DNA of 64,000 nt from Epilithonimonas vandammei (GTDB lineage: Bacteria > Bacteroidota > Bacteroidia > Flavobacteriales > Weeksellaceae), in the NCBI RefSeq assembly GCF_003860525.1, contig NZ_CP034161.1, forward strand, positions 1,674,001 through 1,738,000, read 5' to 3'. Position numbers and translations under genes: made by a program. This document shows, in pieces, positions 15,496 through 24,800 of this stretch; the stretch's first letter is position 1; each line of letters starts with the position of its first letter. The notes beneath the pieces were generated by a model. It searched no databases. It worked only from the letters and a program-made list of their open reading frames with translations, and was not told where the DNA came from.

Positions 15496-18087
15496 CTATT
15501 CAATTATTAATTTTTCTGCATCGGATTTTCCATTGTCAGAAATTATAACCAGATAAGTTCCTTTTATCAATCCTTTAGTGGAGATAGAGTCTGAGCTGTT
15601 TTTCTTTCTTTCAAAAGATTTTACCAGTTTACCATTCATGTCAAGTATTTCTACTTTGATAGTTGCGTTTCCTACTGTTGGAGCAGCTTTTATAAAGAAT
15701 TCTTCTTTTGCAGGGTTTGGATAGATGCCGAAATTTTTATTTCTGGCAATATCCTCAGTAGCAAGTACACAAGCAGGTGGAACCGTAAAGTCCTCTACCT
15801 GATCTGTGATGCTAGTACTGGTTCCTGCAGATGCATTAACTCCCAAACCTCTTCTCGCAAAAACATTCCAGATTAAACAATTGTCTGCACCGCCTGCCAA
15901 CTGATCTGCTTGTAGAATGGCATCTCTTCCGGATACAAAGTTAGGGTTACAAGGCTGAAGTTTTAAACCGTCCATCACGAGTTGAAGGGCTTTTGAACTA
16001 CCAGAATTTGGATCAGCTGTGATATCATAGTTATAACCATACTTTTCCGCCATTTTCCAATGTAAATCCCATAGCATAGTTGCCCAAATCTGACCCACAG
16101 CATGAGCCTGGCCTTGTGTAGTATTAGTATTTGCGTAAGTAAAAGGATTTGCTGTCATATCTGTCGTGTAACGATAGCTTCTGATTCCTAGTGCTGTAGT
16201 GGGCGAGTTTGTTGAATAAGTTCCAATACCCCTTCCAGTGGTGGATGTATATCCAGGTGTATTTGTAAGCATTAGCGCAAAAAAATCTGACCAGCCTTCA
16301 CCCATTTGCTCTAGATTTGTGAGACAGCTGTATCCTTGTCCAGTTAATCTGTTAGAAACGCCATGTCCGTACTCATGAATCATAACGCCATTATCAAAGC
16401 TTGAATTTTTGTATCCAACAGCAAGGTCTTTAAGATTCACATTCACAGTTTTTCCAGCATTAAGCTCGGAGGTAATAAAATCACCTTCATCTTTTGGAAT
16501 CATAATAGTTGGTATGCTTACATTGGTAACGTTTGCAACAGAAATATCAGATACAGAATTAGAAGTAGTTCTGTGTACAATCATCCCTATTGCACCAGCA
16601 TCCTGAACATTTTTTGCTTTTATATTATAAGCACAACTAGCGGTATTAACCATAGCTATTTTTCCGGCAAGACTTTCGGCGGTTAGAGCTGTACAAGCAT
16701 TGGTAACAGATGGTATGGCCACATCTGCCGTTACGCCCGTTTCCATCAGTCGCTTTCCGAAGTTTGCAGTTCCGCTATTCACTGCAGGTCTTGTAGCTAA
16801 GACAGGATCGGTATAAAATAATCTTTGCTTCAATGGCACACTATAATTCCAAAGATACATCTGCATTCTTGGCGCTTGTGTGGTATATGAGCCATTTGAA
16901 TTTTGGATTTCGTATCCTGACGCAAAATTTGCATTGTTGTAACCACTACCATCAAAAGCTTCTGCTCTTACAGCATCATTACCACCTCCGCCTTTTCCAA
17001 AATTATTTGATTGGAAGTTTCTTGAAGTCTCTGTAAATCCAAATTTATACATAATATCGTGAATCATATTATTGGCGTAAAATAAATTGGTTACAGCAGA
17101 TGCTCTATTGTCATAGGCGCTTAATGAAGTTGACTCAGCAAATGGAAAATCAAATGTGAGATTTCCGGACGTTGTGCTGGATGGAGTAAATCCAACTGTG
17201 TTGGAAGCGTTATTATCTACATAAGCGAGGACATTATTACCATATGTGTTTGTGTAATTAGTTGTTCCGTTAGAATGCCAGCCTTCTGGTGAGGCCGTGA
17301 GATCCCAAGGGTTGCTTACGATTGCTCTTGATCCAAAAGTCGGAGCTTCTATCGGGAACGGAAAAACGTTATAAGAGGCATTGGTTACAGCTTTTGAAAA
17401 GTTTTTATTCTTGAGATTATTGTTAAAATGAGTCAAAAGATGACTAGAATTCTCAGATGGATCACCAGTAAAATGATTATCTTCAAAAGAACACTCATTA
17501 ATCATGTTGTTGTTCTCAAGAATTTCACCAGTTGTCAAGCTAACAAGGGTAGAGTAGAATTTATTTTCTTTTGTTTGATTGATGAAAAATAACTGAGCGG
17601 GCACAAGTGCGTTGTCTTTCTCATAAAAAAATCTGATACTTGCCACTTTATTATCAGGAAGGTTGATCATATCACCACTCTTCTCATCCAGTAACTCAAA
17701 ACCACTTGTATTAATATCAAGATGCCTCAAAGCTGTGTATAGCGCTTCTGACTTGTCAATCTTATCACGAACGATATTATTTGGATTAACCCGTATGAAA
17801 TTATTGTTAAAAGAGATTACGTTTCCGCCCCTTATAACAGTTTTTGCAAGAGACTTATATATAGGCGTGTTACTATAATATTGTTGAACATTTACAATTT
17901 CAGACTGAAGACTGTTTGATTTATCCTCATTTTGTATTTTAAATTCTACATTTGAGTTAGCACGAAAAGTAACATCATTTTTGATGAAATTTCTAATGAT
18001 CTTGTCATTGGTAGATTGTGCATTTAGATTTGCAAAAAGAAACAATACGCCGATTCCAACAGATCTAGTAAGTTGATTTATTATCAT
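15496..18087 (-). CDS. M36 (fungalysin-like) metalloprotease with T9SS sorting domain
   Basis: Secreted zinc endopeptidase, 863 residues. A signal peptide ends near NAQ (residue 24). A propeptide (about 30-200) precedes the catalytic region. A PA insert (about 470-555) interrupts it. The zinc site is HEYGH at 571-575, with the third ligand in GEGWSDFF about 25-30 residues later. The C-terminal ~80 residues (FGIYPNPAKEEF... to ...AEKLIIE) are a T9SS type A sorting domain, so the enzyme should be exported through the type IX pore and anchored or released at the cell surface. A possible -7 box is at 18127-18134 (TAGTTTTG on the minus strand). Confidence 0.92.
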   Translation of the reverse strand: MIINQLTRSVGIGVLFLFANLNAQSTNDKIIRNFIKNDVTFRANSNVEFKIQNEDKSNSLQSEIVNVQQYYSNTPIYKSLAKTVIRGGNVISFNNNFIRVNPNNIVRDKIDKSEALYTALRHLDINTSGFELLDEKSGDMINLPDNKVASIRFFYEKDNALVPAQLFFINQTKENKFYSTLVSLTTGEILENNNMINECSFEDNHFTGDPSENSSHLLTHFNNNLKNKNFSKAVTNASYNVFPFPIEAPTFGSRAIVSNPWDLTASPEGWHSNGTTNYTNTYGNNVLAYVDNNASNTVGFTPSSTTSGNLTFDFPFAESTSLSAYDNRASAVTNLFYANNMIHDIMYKFGFTETSRNFQSNNFGKGGGGNDAVRAEAFDGSGYNNANFASGYEIQNSNGSYTTQAPRMQMYLWNYSVPLKQRLFYTDPVLATRPAVNSGTANFGKRLMETGVTADVAIPSVTNACTALTAESLAGKIAMVNTASCAYNIKAKNVQDAGAIGMIVHRTTSNSVSDISVANVTNVSIPTIMIPKDEGDFITSELNAGKTVNVNLKDLAVGYKNSSFDNGVMIHEYGHGVSNRLTGQGYSCLTNLEQMGEGWSDFFALMLTNTPGYTSTTGRGIGTYSTNSPTTALGIRSYRYTTDMTANPFTYANTNTTQGQAHAVGQIWATMLWDLHWKMAEKYGYNYDITADPNSGSSKALQLVMDGLKLQPCNPNFVSGRDAILQADQLAGGADNCLIWNVFARRGLGVNASAGTSTSITDQVEDFTVPPACVLATEDIARNKNFGIYPNPAKEEFFIKAAPTVGNATIKVEILDMNGKLVKSFERKKNSSDSISTKGLIKGTYLVIISDNGKSDAEKLIIE

Positions 18088-18229
18088 ATTTAAAATTTAT
18101 TATATTATAGTTAAATACAGTATTAGCAAAACTATTCAAAAAAATCTTATTTTATGAATAAAATACAAATAAAGTTGTATTATTTGCATATTTGTTAAAT
18201 AATCAATGATATTATTGATTATTTTTAAA

Positions 18230-18520
18230 TCAGAAAAGTTTGTTGCCAAGATATACTTTATTAGGCTCTTCCATATATGTTGCAATATTTTCTCTAAAAT
18301 AAATCATATGTTCCAATGCTTGATGGGATTGAAGATTTTCATTAGTTTCCCATTGTTCGTGGATAAAAAATACGCCCTTGTTTCTTACGTCTTCAAACAA
18401 ATCGTATTGTATGCATCCATTTTCTTTACGGGTTTCGATAACTAGTTTTTTTAATAATTCTATTGCATCCATCATATAATTTTCTTTGATGTGGATGATT
18501 GCGCTTAGGTAAACCGCCAT
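18230..18520 (-). CDS. Antibiotic biosynthesis monooxygenase (ABM) domain protein
   Basis: A 96-residue protein of the YgiN/ABM dimeric alpha-beta barrel type (MAVYLSAIIHIKENY, ETRKENGCIQYDLFED, FIHEQWETNENLQSH). Such proteins act on quinones or similar aromatics; several members have no known substrate. The ATG at 18520 gives the canonical first strand; the longer frame adds 14 residues without match. It stands between the protease and the divergent E2 gene. Confidence 0.8.
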   Translation of the reverse strand: MAVYLSAIIHIKENYMMDAIELLKKLVIETRKENGCIQYDLFEDVRNKGVFFIHEQWETNENLQSHQALEHMIYFRENIATYMEEPNKVYLGNKLF

Positions 18521-18611
18521 AATACTGTGATGTTTTTTAATAGTCAAATTTATAAAATTCAAGTGTTTAAATTTTTAAAAATTTCAATTATACAATTAAT
18601 AAAAAAAAGTG

Positions 18612-18619
18612 TACTTTTG
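18612..18619 (+). promoter_or_regulatory. -7 box of the E2 gene
   Basis: TACTTTTG, matching TAnnTTTG, 22 bases upstream of the ATG. Confidence 0.55.
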
Positions 18620-18641
18620 GAAAAATTCAAAAAAGCAAAAA

Positions 18642-19973
18642 ATGGCAGAATACAAACTATTGCTCCCAAGTATGGGCGAGGGCGTTATGGAAGCAACTAT
18701 TATTAGTTGGCTGTTTAATGAAGGCGATTTTATAAAAGAAGATGACTCTGTGGTAGAAATAGCAACAGATAAAGTAGATTCTGATGTTCCGACACCCGTT
18801 TCTGGTAAAATTGTTAAAATCCTTAAGCAGAAAGACGAAGTTGCTAAAATTGGTGAAGCCATTGCTATTTTGGAAACAGAAGGCGGTTCGCAGGACTCTC
18901 AAGAACCCGAAATAAAGTCTTATGAGGAAGTTAAAGACCAAATTGTTCAGCCTGAGCCAGAAGTTGTAAGTGCTTTGGAGCAACCATTGAGCAACTATTC
19001 CGATAACTCATTCAGTAATCAAAACTCAGATGTATATCTTTCGCCTTTAGTCAAGTCTATTGTTCAGGAAGAAAAAATATCGGAATCTGAACTTAAATCT
19101 ATCAAGGGAAGCGGTTTGGAAGGAAGAATTACAAAAGAAGATATTCTTGGATTTTTACAGAACAGAGGAGCAGTTCAATCAGCGCCTGCTCCACAGACTG
19201 TTACTCAAGCAGTTTCTTCGGTTAAATCTCAGCCAGCTCCAGCTCAGCCAATCAGCATTAATGATGGCGACGAGATTATCCAAATGGACAGAGTTCGTAA
19301 AATCATTGCGGATGCGATGGTAAACAGCAAACATACTTCGCCACACGTAACATCATTTATAGAAACTGATGTGACAAACGTTGTGACTTGGAGAAATGCC
19401 AACAAAAATTCTTATCAGAAAAGAGATGGCGAAAAATTGACTTTTATGCCGATTTTCATCAGAGCGGTTGTGAAAGCAATTCAGGACTTTCCAATGATTA
19501 ATGTTTCTGTGGATGGCGATAAAATCATCAAAAAGAAAAATATCAATATCGGAATGGCTACGGCTCTTCCAGACGGAAATCTAATTGTTCCTGTTATCAA
19601 AAACGCAGACCAATTGAGTTTATCAGGATTGGCAAAAGCAATCAACGATTTGGCTTACAGAGCAAGAAATAAAAAACTGACTCCAGCCGATACACAAGGT
19701 GCAACTTACACGATTTCCAATGTAGGAACTTTCGGAAACCTGATGGGAACGCCGATTATTCCTCAACCTCAAGTTGCGATTTTAGCAGTTGGTGCAATTG
19801 TGAAAAAACCAGCAGTTATCGAGACTGAATTTGGAGATGTGATCGCAATTCGTCAGAAGATGTTTATGTCACATTCTTATGACCATAGAGTGGTGGATGG
19901 AAGTTTAGGTGGAATGTTCCTGAAACACGTCAACGATTATCTGGAAAATTGGGATCTCAATACCGAAATATAA
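18642..19973 (+). CDS. 2-oxoacid dehydrogenase E2 component (dihydrolipoamide acyltransferase)
   Basis: Core acyltransferase of a pyruvate, branched-chain or 2-oxoglutarate dehydrogenase complex, 443 residues. The N-terminal lipoyl domain has the modified lysine K44 in EIATDKVDSDVP. An Ala/Pro/Gln-rich linker and an E3-binding domain follow (about 130-180, SPLVKSIVQEE and GSGLEGRITKEDI). The catalytic domain carries HSYDHRVVDG with H415 and D419. The lipoyl site and domain order resemble branched-chain-type E2s, but the acyl group is not certain. No E1 or E3 gene is adjacent. Confidence 0.9.
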   Translation: MAEYKLLLPSMGEGVMEATIISWLFNEGDFIKEDDSVVEIATDKVDSDVPTPVSGKIVKILKQKDEVAKIGEAIAILETEGGSQDSQEPEIKSYEEVKDQIVQPEPEVVSALEQPLSNYSDNSFSNQNSDVYLSPLVKSIVQEEKISESELKSIKGSGLEGRITKEDILGFLQNRGAVQSAPAPQTVTQAVSSVKSQPAPAQPISINDGDEIIQMDRVRKIIADAMVNSKHTSPHVTSFIETDVTNVVTWRNANKNSYQKRDGEKLTFMPIFIRAVVKAIQDFPMINVSVDGDKIIKKKNINIGMATALPDGNLIVPVIKNADQLSLSGLAKAINDLAYRARNKKLTPADTQGATYTISNVGTFGNLMGTPIIPQPQVAILAVGAIVKKPAVIETEFGDVIAIRQKMFMSHSYDHRVVDGSLGGMFLKHVNDYLENWDLNTEI

Positions 19974-19977
19974 TATC

Positions 19978-20006
19978 AAAGCCTCAGAATTTTCTGAGGC
20001 TTTTTG
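19978..20006. terminator. Terminator of the E2 gene
   Basis: Stem AAAGCCTCAGAA / TTCTGAGGCTTT followed by TT, usable from both sides. Confidence 0.85.
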
Positions 20007-20019
20007 TTTGGTTTTAATA

Positions 20020-20310
20020 TTATAATTTCTTTTTTTTTGAAGATTGTCTGTTTGAGAAGAATGATACAATTTCAATTTTATCATTCATAATTCTATAATA
20101 TAAAGTATTAAATTTTAAAATTACTGCTTTTCTAGTTTTTAATCTATCAGAATTAGGAAAAATATTTGGATTTTGCGATATGATTGATGTAATCCTTTCA
20201 ATTTCATCGCCCAAATTGTCAATTTCTTTTTGAGAAAATTCTCTTTCAAGATATTCAACAGTTTCAGAAAGTTCTTCCAAAGCTAAATCAGTCCAAAGAA
20301 TTTCAAATCC
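20020..20310 (-). CDS. RelE/ParE-type toxin, start codon unclear
   Basis: Toxin of a type II module. The readable protein runs GFEILWTDLALEELSETVEYL... to ...FNTLYYRIMNDKIEIVSFFSNRQ, the full ParE fold including the C-terminal strands. No ATG, GTG or TTG precedes the first strand: the frame is open from the antitoxin end, but the only ordinary start is a TTG at 20278-20280, inside helix 1, which would remove strand 1. Start at an ATT (AUU) codon, or loss of the ATG, are both possible. It overlaps the antitoxin stop at 20303. ParE members poison gyrase, RelE members cut mRNA; which applies here is not known. Confidence 0.65.
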   Translation of the reverse strand, partial: GFEILWTDLALEELSETVEYLEREFSQKEIDNLGDEIERITSIISQNPNIFPNSDRLKTRKAVILKFNTLYYRIMNDKIEIVSFFSNRQSSKKKKL

Positions 20311-20545
20311 TTTTTCGATAAATCTCTCTCGCTTTAGAATGTGGATTTAATTTTCCAGCATCTGCCTGTGCAATTCCTTTTTCAATAGATTGTCTTTCAG
20401 TGTCCGTAATTAGATCTGCCCAGTCTTTTTTGTTTTCACGAGAAATGAACTCAGAAATTTTTTCCAGAAAATTTAAATCCTCAATCGTTGATAACCATTG
20501 AATTAACTCTAATTTTTTATTCTGTATTTGTAAATTCGGATCCAT
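20303..20545 (-). CDS. Antitoxin of the ParE-like module
   Basis: An 80-residue protein (MDPNLQIQNKKLELIQWL...) upstream of and overlapping the ParE-like toxin. The N-terminal half resembles small Bacteroidetes antitoxins that begin with a QNKKLELIQWL-type helix. The charged C-terminal half (ERQSIEKGIAQADAGKLNPH) fits the toxin-binding arm. An alternative ATG lies six codons upstream at 20563. No palindrome stands out upstream. Confidence 0.7.
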   Translation of the reverse strand: MDPNLQIQNKKLELIQWLSTIEDLNFLEKISEFISRENKKDWADLITDTERQSIEKGIAQADAGKLNPHSKAREIYRKRI

Positions 20546-20599
20546 CTTTAAATCTTTTATCAAATTTAAAAATATTATTTCAAATTGATTCGAAGTTTT

Positions 20600-21712
20600 C
20601 TACAAATCATCCATTTCATCCGCAGAACCTTGTCCTTCATTCATCAGATAAGCTTTAAGGAAAGGTGTCAGGTTTCCGTTCATTACGCCGTCAACGTCAG
20701 AAGTTTCGTATCCGGAACGCACATCTTTTACCAATTTGTAAGGATGCATCACATAATTTCGGATTTGTGAACCCCATTCGATTTTCATTTTTCCCGCTTC
20801 GATTTCGTTTCTAGCTTTCATTCGTTCTTCTAGTTCAATTTCATAAAGTCGGGAACGCAATAATTGCATTGCTTTTTCCTTATTCTGAAGCTGAGAACGA
20901 GATTCTGAGTTTTCAATAATAATTCCAGTAGGCGCGTGACGAAGACGAACCGCGGTTTCAACTTTGTTTACGTTTTGTCCACCAGCTCCTGAGGAACGCA
21001 TTGTTTCAAAACTGATGTCGGCAGGATTGATATTGATTTCAATCGTGTCATCCACCAAAGGATAAACATAAACGGAAACGAAACTCGTATGACGTTTTGC
21101 ATTACTGTCAAAAGGCGAAATTCTTACCAATCTGTGAACGCCATTTTCTCCCTTCAGATAACCGAAAGCAAATTCCCCTTCGATTTCAAGGGTTACAGTT
21201 TTAACGCCAGCAACATCACCTTCTTGGAAATTCAGCTCACGGATTTTGTAACCTTGCTTGTCTGCCCACATTGTGTACATACGCATCAGCATACTTGCCC
21301 AATCGCAAGATTCTGTTCCGCCGGCTCCAGCTGTGATTTGCAGAACCGCAGACAATTCATCGCCTTCATTAGACAACATATTTTTGAATTCCAGATTTTC
21401 GATTTTTTCAACCAATTGAGGGAAAGTTTCGTCCAGTTCTTTTTCGGAATCAGGGTCTTCTTTGGCAAATTCTATCAAAACCTGCAAATCCTCGAATTGC
21501 GTTTTGATTTCCTCATAGCTTTCCACCCATTTTTTTTTGGAACGAAGCTGTTTTAGAAAAACTTCCGCTTCTTTTGGTTTTTCCCAGAATTCCGGCGCAG
21601 CAGTTTTCTCATCATCATTAGCAATCTCAATTTTCTTTTTCTCGATTCCAAGAAACTTGTGAAGATCTTCTATTCTGGATTGTATATCTTTTATTTGGTC
21701 TGTATTTACCAC
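20600..21712 (-). CDS. prfB: Peptide chain release factor 2
   Basis: Reads UGA and UAA stop codons and triggers release of the finished protein. It is 370 residues. The stop-codon recognition tripeptide SPF is at 199-201 and the catalytic GGQ at 244-246 ([11 protein letters not shown]). The reading frame is continuous through residues 20-30 ([11 protein letters not shown]), where many bacteria carry the autoregulatory in-frame UGA and +1 frameshift, so that control is absent. A -7 box (TATTTTTG, minus) lies at 21730-21737. Confidence 0.95.
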   Translation of the reverse strand: MVNTDQIKDIQSRIEDLHKFLGIEKKKIEIANDDEKTAAPEFWEKPKEAEVFLKQLRSKKKWVESYEEIKTQFEDLQVLIEFAKEDPDSEKELDETFPQLVEKIENLEFKNMLSNEGDELSAVLQITAGAGGTESCDWASMLMRMYTMWADKQGYKIRELNFQEGDVAGVKTVTLEIEGEFAFGYLKGENGVHRLVRISPFDSNAKRHTSFVSVYVYPLVDDTIEININPADISFETMRSSGAGGQNVNKVETAVRLRHAPTGIIIENSESRSQLQNKEKAMQLLRSRLYEIELEERMKARNEIEAGKMKIEWGSQIRNYVMHPYKLVKDVRSGYETSDVDGVMNGNLTPFLKAYLMNEGQGSADEMDDL

Positions 21713-21729
21713 GTTTGTTTTGATTTTTG

Positions 21730-21737
21730 CAAAAATA
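21730..21737 (-). promoter_or_regulatory. Possible -7 box of prfB
   Basis: TATTTTTG on the minus strand, 18 bases upstream of the start codon. No clear -33 element. Confidence 0.4.
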
Positions 21738-21891
21738 CGAAGAAAGACTTTAAATTATAAGTTATAAATTTTAGATTTTAAATTGGATTTTATATTATTG
21801 ATAATCAGTAATTTGTAAATTAAATTTAAATCAATGAAAAAATTGAGGCAACCATTTCGGATTTTTGTCGTCTTATAGTCAGAAAGAGAAA

Positions 21892-22452
21892 ATGAAACAA
21901 GATTTACAACATATCTTTTCCAAAGCAAAGAAAAATGACCGACTGGCTCAAAAGAGTTTGTTCGAGATGTTTTCCGGGAAAATGTTGTCGGTCGCCAATT
22001 CTTACATCAATAATCGGGATGATGCGGAAGATGTCTTGATGAATGCTTTCTACAAAGCGTTCACAAAACTTGCAGATTGTAAAAATTATGAATCATTTCC
22101 TTTTTGGTTGAGGAAAATTGTAGTGAATGATGCGATTAATTTTATTCGTAAAAACAAGCATATTTTGTATGTAGAAACTGAATTTACGGATGCGATTACA
22201 GAACAGACGGAAGATGTTTCAGAGTTTTCTCAGGATATAGATTTGGAAATTATTTTTAAGGAAATGCCGATTGGTTACAAACTGGTTTTTAACCTCGCTG
22301 TTTTTGAGGAAAAGAAACATCAGGAAATTGCAGATATCCTTAATATATCTGAAGGAACAAGCAAAAGTCAATTGAGCAAAGCAAAAAAATGGCTTCAGGA
22401 TTATTTTAATCAACATCAAAACACCAAACAAAATGCAGAATCTGAAATCTAA
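21892..22452 (+). CDS. ECF-type RNA polymerase sigma factor
   Basis: A 186-residue sigma-70-family factor of the extracytoplasmic group. Region 2 is visible at about 20-90 (NRDDAEDVLMNAFYKAFTKL with the DAEDVLMNAF core, then FPFWLRKIVVNDAINFIR). Region 4 is near 130-180 (KHQEIADILNISEGTSKSQLSKAKKWL, a helix-turn-helix). The ATG at 21892 follows AGAAAGAGAAA. The next gene overlaps its 3' end by 20 bases and encodes a single-pass membrane protein, the normal place for an anti-sigma factor. Confidence 0.88.
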   Translation: MKQDLQHIFSKAKKNDRLAQKSLFEMFSGKMLSVANSYINNRDDAEDVLMNAFYKAFTKLADCKNYESFPFWLRKIVVNDAINFIRKNKHILYVETEFTDAITEQTEDVSEFSQDIDLEIIFKEMPIGYKLVFNLAVFEEKKHQEIADILNISEGTSKSQLSKAKKWLQDYFNQHQNTKQNAESEI

Positions 22453-23116
22453 ATACGAACAAAAGGAAATGAAAGCTTCCGACGGTCTTTGGGACAGATT
22501 GGAAGAAAAACTAGACCAAGTTCCTGCGAAAGAGAAGAAACCGAAAGTAATTTGGTGGAGATTTGTGGCTGTGATTATTCTAATTGTTAATTTCGGTGCG
22601 ATTTCTTGGATGACTGATATTAAAAATAAAGTGAAAGAAAATCCAGAATTTGAATTCAGAACTGACCAAATTTCAAGTGTACGTCAGCATTCTGAAAATA
22701 CAGACGGAATCCAAAAATCGATTCCTATTAATAATTCTGAAACTAATCATCAAAAATTGACAATTACAAACATCAATTCTTCGACTTCAGAACTAACTAA
22801 GAAAGAAAATCAAATCACAGAAAAAGCTTCTGAAAAAGAATTGAATATAAAAAAAGAAGAACCTCAGATTGTTTCTAAACCGGAAGAAAAATTAGCTCAA
22901 ACTGATATTCAAAAACCAAGAGAAAAAGTAAAATACGTGTCTTCGTCGGATTTACTTTTCGGGGTAGAAATCGATAAAGCCAAAACAGAAACTCCAAAAT
23001 CTGCAATGGGAATTAATACCATAAAACTCAAAAATGATTCTGATTTCCCAAATCCAAAACGTATCAAACTCTTCGGAATTACGCTCTACGACAAAGATTC
23101 TATAACAACTAAATAA
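22433..23116 (+). CDS. Single-pass membrane protein, putative anti-sigma factor
   Basis: A 227-residue protein with a cytoplasmic N-terminus (~42 residues), one membrane helix (about 43-62, VIWWRFVAVIILIVNFGAIS) and a low-complexity Ser/Lys/Glu/Thr periplasmic part. Translation is coupled to the sigma gene by a 20-base overlap. The position and topology suggest a membrane anti-sigma factor; I do not see a zinc-binding anti-sigma motif, so this is inferred from context. Confidence 0.55.
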   Translation: MQNLKSKYEQKEMKASDGLWDRLEEKLDQVPAKEKKPKVIWWRFVAVIILIVNFGAISWMTDIKNKVKENPEFEFRTDQISSVRQHSENTDGIQKSIPINNSETNHQKLTITNINSSTSELTKKENQITEKASEKELNIKKEEPQIVSKPEEKLAQTDIQKPREKVKYVSSSDLLFGVEIDKAKTETPKSAMGINTIKLKNDSDFPNPKRIKLFGITLYDKDSITTK

Positions 23117-23123
23117 TTAAACT

Positions 23124-24209
23124 ATGAAAGTTAAAATTCTACTTTTAGCAATGCTTTCCAGCTTTGCTACGGCACAAACTACGCTTGATAATCAGATGAA
23201 ATCTTACACTGAGAAAGTTAATTCAATCGTATCCACAGAAAAGGCGAATATGAAAGCCGAAACGGATAAAATTGATGAAGCCTTCAACTCCGGAAAAATC
23301 ACAAAAGCGGAACAAATTGCTCAAAAAGACGCCGTTTCTAAAAAATACGAAACGATTATTAATGATAAAATTGAGAACGAGCGTCAGCAATTTGAAAATA
23401 TTACAAAAGAAACAGTTCGAGAATCGATCTATGAAAAGCCATTCAATGGAAAAAAAGCGTCTCAAACGGAGCTTTCTTTAGGAGGAAAAGGGCTTTCTAT
23501 TTCCATAAATAAGAATGATAAATCTCCGGAACAATATATCAACACAAGCGCTTTGAATGTTGCTTACGCTTTCGCAAATTTGACCAAGGATAAAGGTAGT
23601 TTCAATCCATTTGAAAATGATTCTGAAATGAGAATCGGGAACTCGCACAGCGTTGAGGTTCAGTTCAGAAAAGATAAGCAATTGGGAAGTTTCACGAGTC
23701 CTTGGGTTTTGAGATACGGATTGGCTTACAGAACCGATACTTATATGCCAAAACGTCCACAGGTTTTTGTTCAAAATGATTCCCAATTATATCTTGAAGA
23801 TTTTAAGGAAGGAAATTTGAAACGTTCAAAACTCAGAAATGTTTATCTGACTTTACCTATTGAATTTCAGTTTTATCTTAATCCAAAATATACCGAATAT
23901 GACGCGAAACAGTATCTGGATGTTAGAAAAAAAATGTGGAAAGTTGGATTGGGAGCGTATGCGGGAATCAATACGAGAAGCATCGTAAAAGTGAAATTTC
24001 ATAACGAAAATGACAAGTTCAAAAAGTACGATTATACTTTGGATGACGGCGTGAATGCTTTCTTATTTGGAGGGAAATTCAGTCTAGGTTATGGAGGTGT
24101 TAATTTATTCATCAAAAAAGATTTCACACCAATTTTCAATAACAAAGCGAACTTGCCAAACAAAAACGGAATCCAAATCGGAATCGAAATCGCCAATATT
24201 GATTTTTAA
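23124..24209 (+). CDS. Secreted/outer-membrane protein, probable beta-barrel with coiled-coil N-terminus
   Basis: A 361-residue exported protein, signal peptide to about residue 18 (MKVKILLLAMLSSFATAQ). Residues 20-100 are rich in Lys/Glu/Ala heptads and look like a coiled coil. From about 110 on there are alternating aromatic/polar strands (SPWVLRYGLAYRTDTYM, NVYLTLPIEFQFYLNP, GVNLFIKKDF), suggesting an outer-membrane beta-barrel. It is the third gene of the sigma-factor unit, eight bases after the putative anti-sigma gene, and so a candidate member of its regulon. No specific family was recognised. Confidence 0.6.
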   Translation: MKVKILLLAMLSSFATAQTTLDNQMKSYTEKVNSIVSTEKANMKAETDKIDEAFNSGKITKAEQIAQKDAVSKKYETIINDKIENERQQFENITKETVRESIYEKPFNGKKASQTELSLGGKGLSISINKNDKSPEQYINTSALNVAYAFANLTKDKGSFNPFENDSEMRIGNSHSVEVQFRKDKQLGSFTSPWVLRYGLAYRTDTYMPKRPQVFVQNDSQLYLEDFKEGNLKRSKLRNVYLTLPIEFQFYLNPKYTEYDAKQYLDVRKKMWKVGLGAYAGINTRSIVKVKFHNENDKFKKYDYTLDDGVNAFLFGGKFSLGYGGVNLFIKKDFTPIFNNKANLPNKNGIQIGIEIANIDF

Positions 24210-24254
24210 TTGATAACATTTTCATAGAACATTCTTATACACTATTTTCTTATT

Positions 24255-24287
24255 AAAACTCATATCTTGAATGGATGTGAGTTTTTT
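24255..24287 (+). terminator. Terminator of the sigma-factor operon
   Basis: Stem AAACTCATATC / GATGTGAGTTT with one G-T pair, then a T run. It also lies just past the end of the convergent toxin gene. Confidence 0.7.
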
Positions 24288-24582
24288 ATTTCAATTCTAC
24301 ATTTTCGGAGTTTTGACTTCCGTGTCTGATGGTTAAGATGTAAAGAATGCCATTTACAAATTCATAATAGAGAAGATACTTATGAATGATTTTGATGTAA
24401 ACATTGGGAATGTCGGTTTTTCTGCCAATTTTCGGTTGCTCCAGAATTAGATATAATTGAGCTTCAATAAGTGAGTTTAATTTCAGACTGAAGGCATTTG
24501 ACTTGTTTCTATCAATCCAATATTGCAAAATTTCCACAAGCTCCTTTTTGGCTTTAAGAGTCCAGACTATTTTTTCAGCCAT
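24286..24582 (-). CDS. RelE/ParE-type toxin
   Basis: A 98-residue toxin of the ParE fold: helices in ELVEILQYWIDRNKSNAFSLKLN, a strand QPKIGRKTDIPNVYIK and the C-terminal strands KYLLYYEFVNGILYILTIRHGSQ, ending with the basic/histidine motif typical of the family. It has a normal ATG at 24582, 16 bases inside the antitoxin gene, unlike the other two toxin frames in this window. Whether it targets gyrase or mRNA is unknown. Confidence 0.78.
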   Translation of the reverse strand: MAEKIVWTLKAKKELVEILQYWIDRNKSNAFSLKLNSLIEAQLYLILEQPKIGRKTDIPNVYIKIIHKYLLYYEFVNGILYILTIRHGSQNSENVELK

Positions 24583-24800
24583 TCTTTGATTTCTTCTTGA
24601 ACACTATTGTTAGAAAGAACTTCTCCATTTTCAATCTGATATCTTGCTTCGGAAATTGCTTTCTTTTCTTCTTCGGAAGTTATATAAATAGATTCGTCAG
24701 CTTGAAATTTCAATTGCTGTAATATTTCTTTTAGCCTTGCTTTGTCAGTAATGCTTGTAATATGGTTGATTAAGTCTAGCTTTAATTCCGCAGTATTCAT
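24567..24800 (-). CDS. Antitoxin of the RelE/ParE module
   Basis: A 77-residue protein (MNTAELKLDLINHITSITDKARL...) overlapping the toxin start. The C-terminal part (EEEKKAISEARYQIENGEVLSN, EEIKEWL) is typical of the toxin-binding tail of small Bacteroidetes antitoxins. No clear DNA-binding domain is seen, so autoregulation is uncertain. Confidence 0.72.
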   Translation of the reverse strand: MNTAELKLDLINHITSITDKARLKEILQQLKFQADESIYITSEEEKKAISEARYQIENGEVLSNNSVQEEIKEWLKK

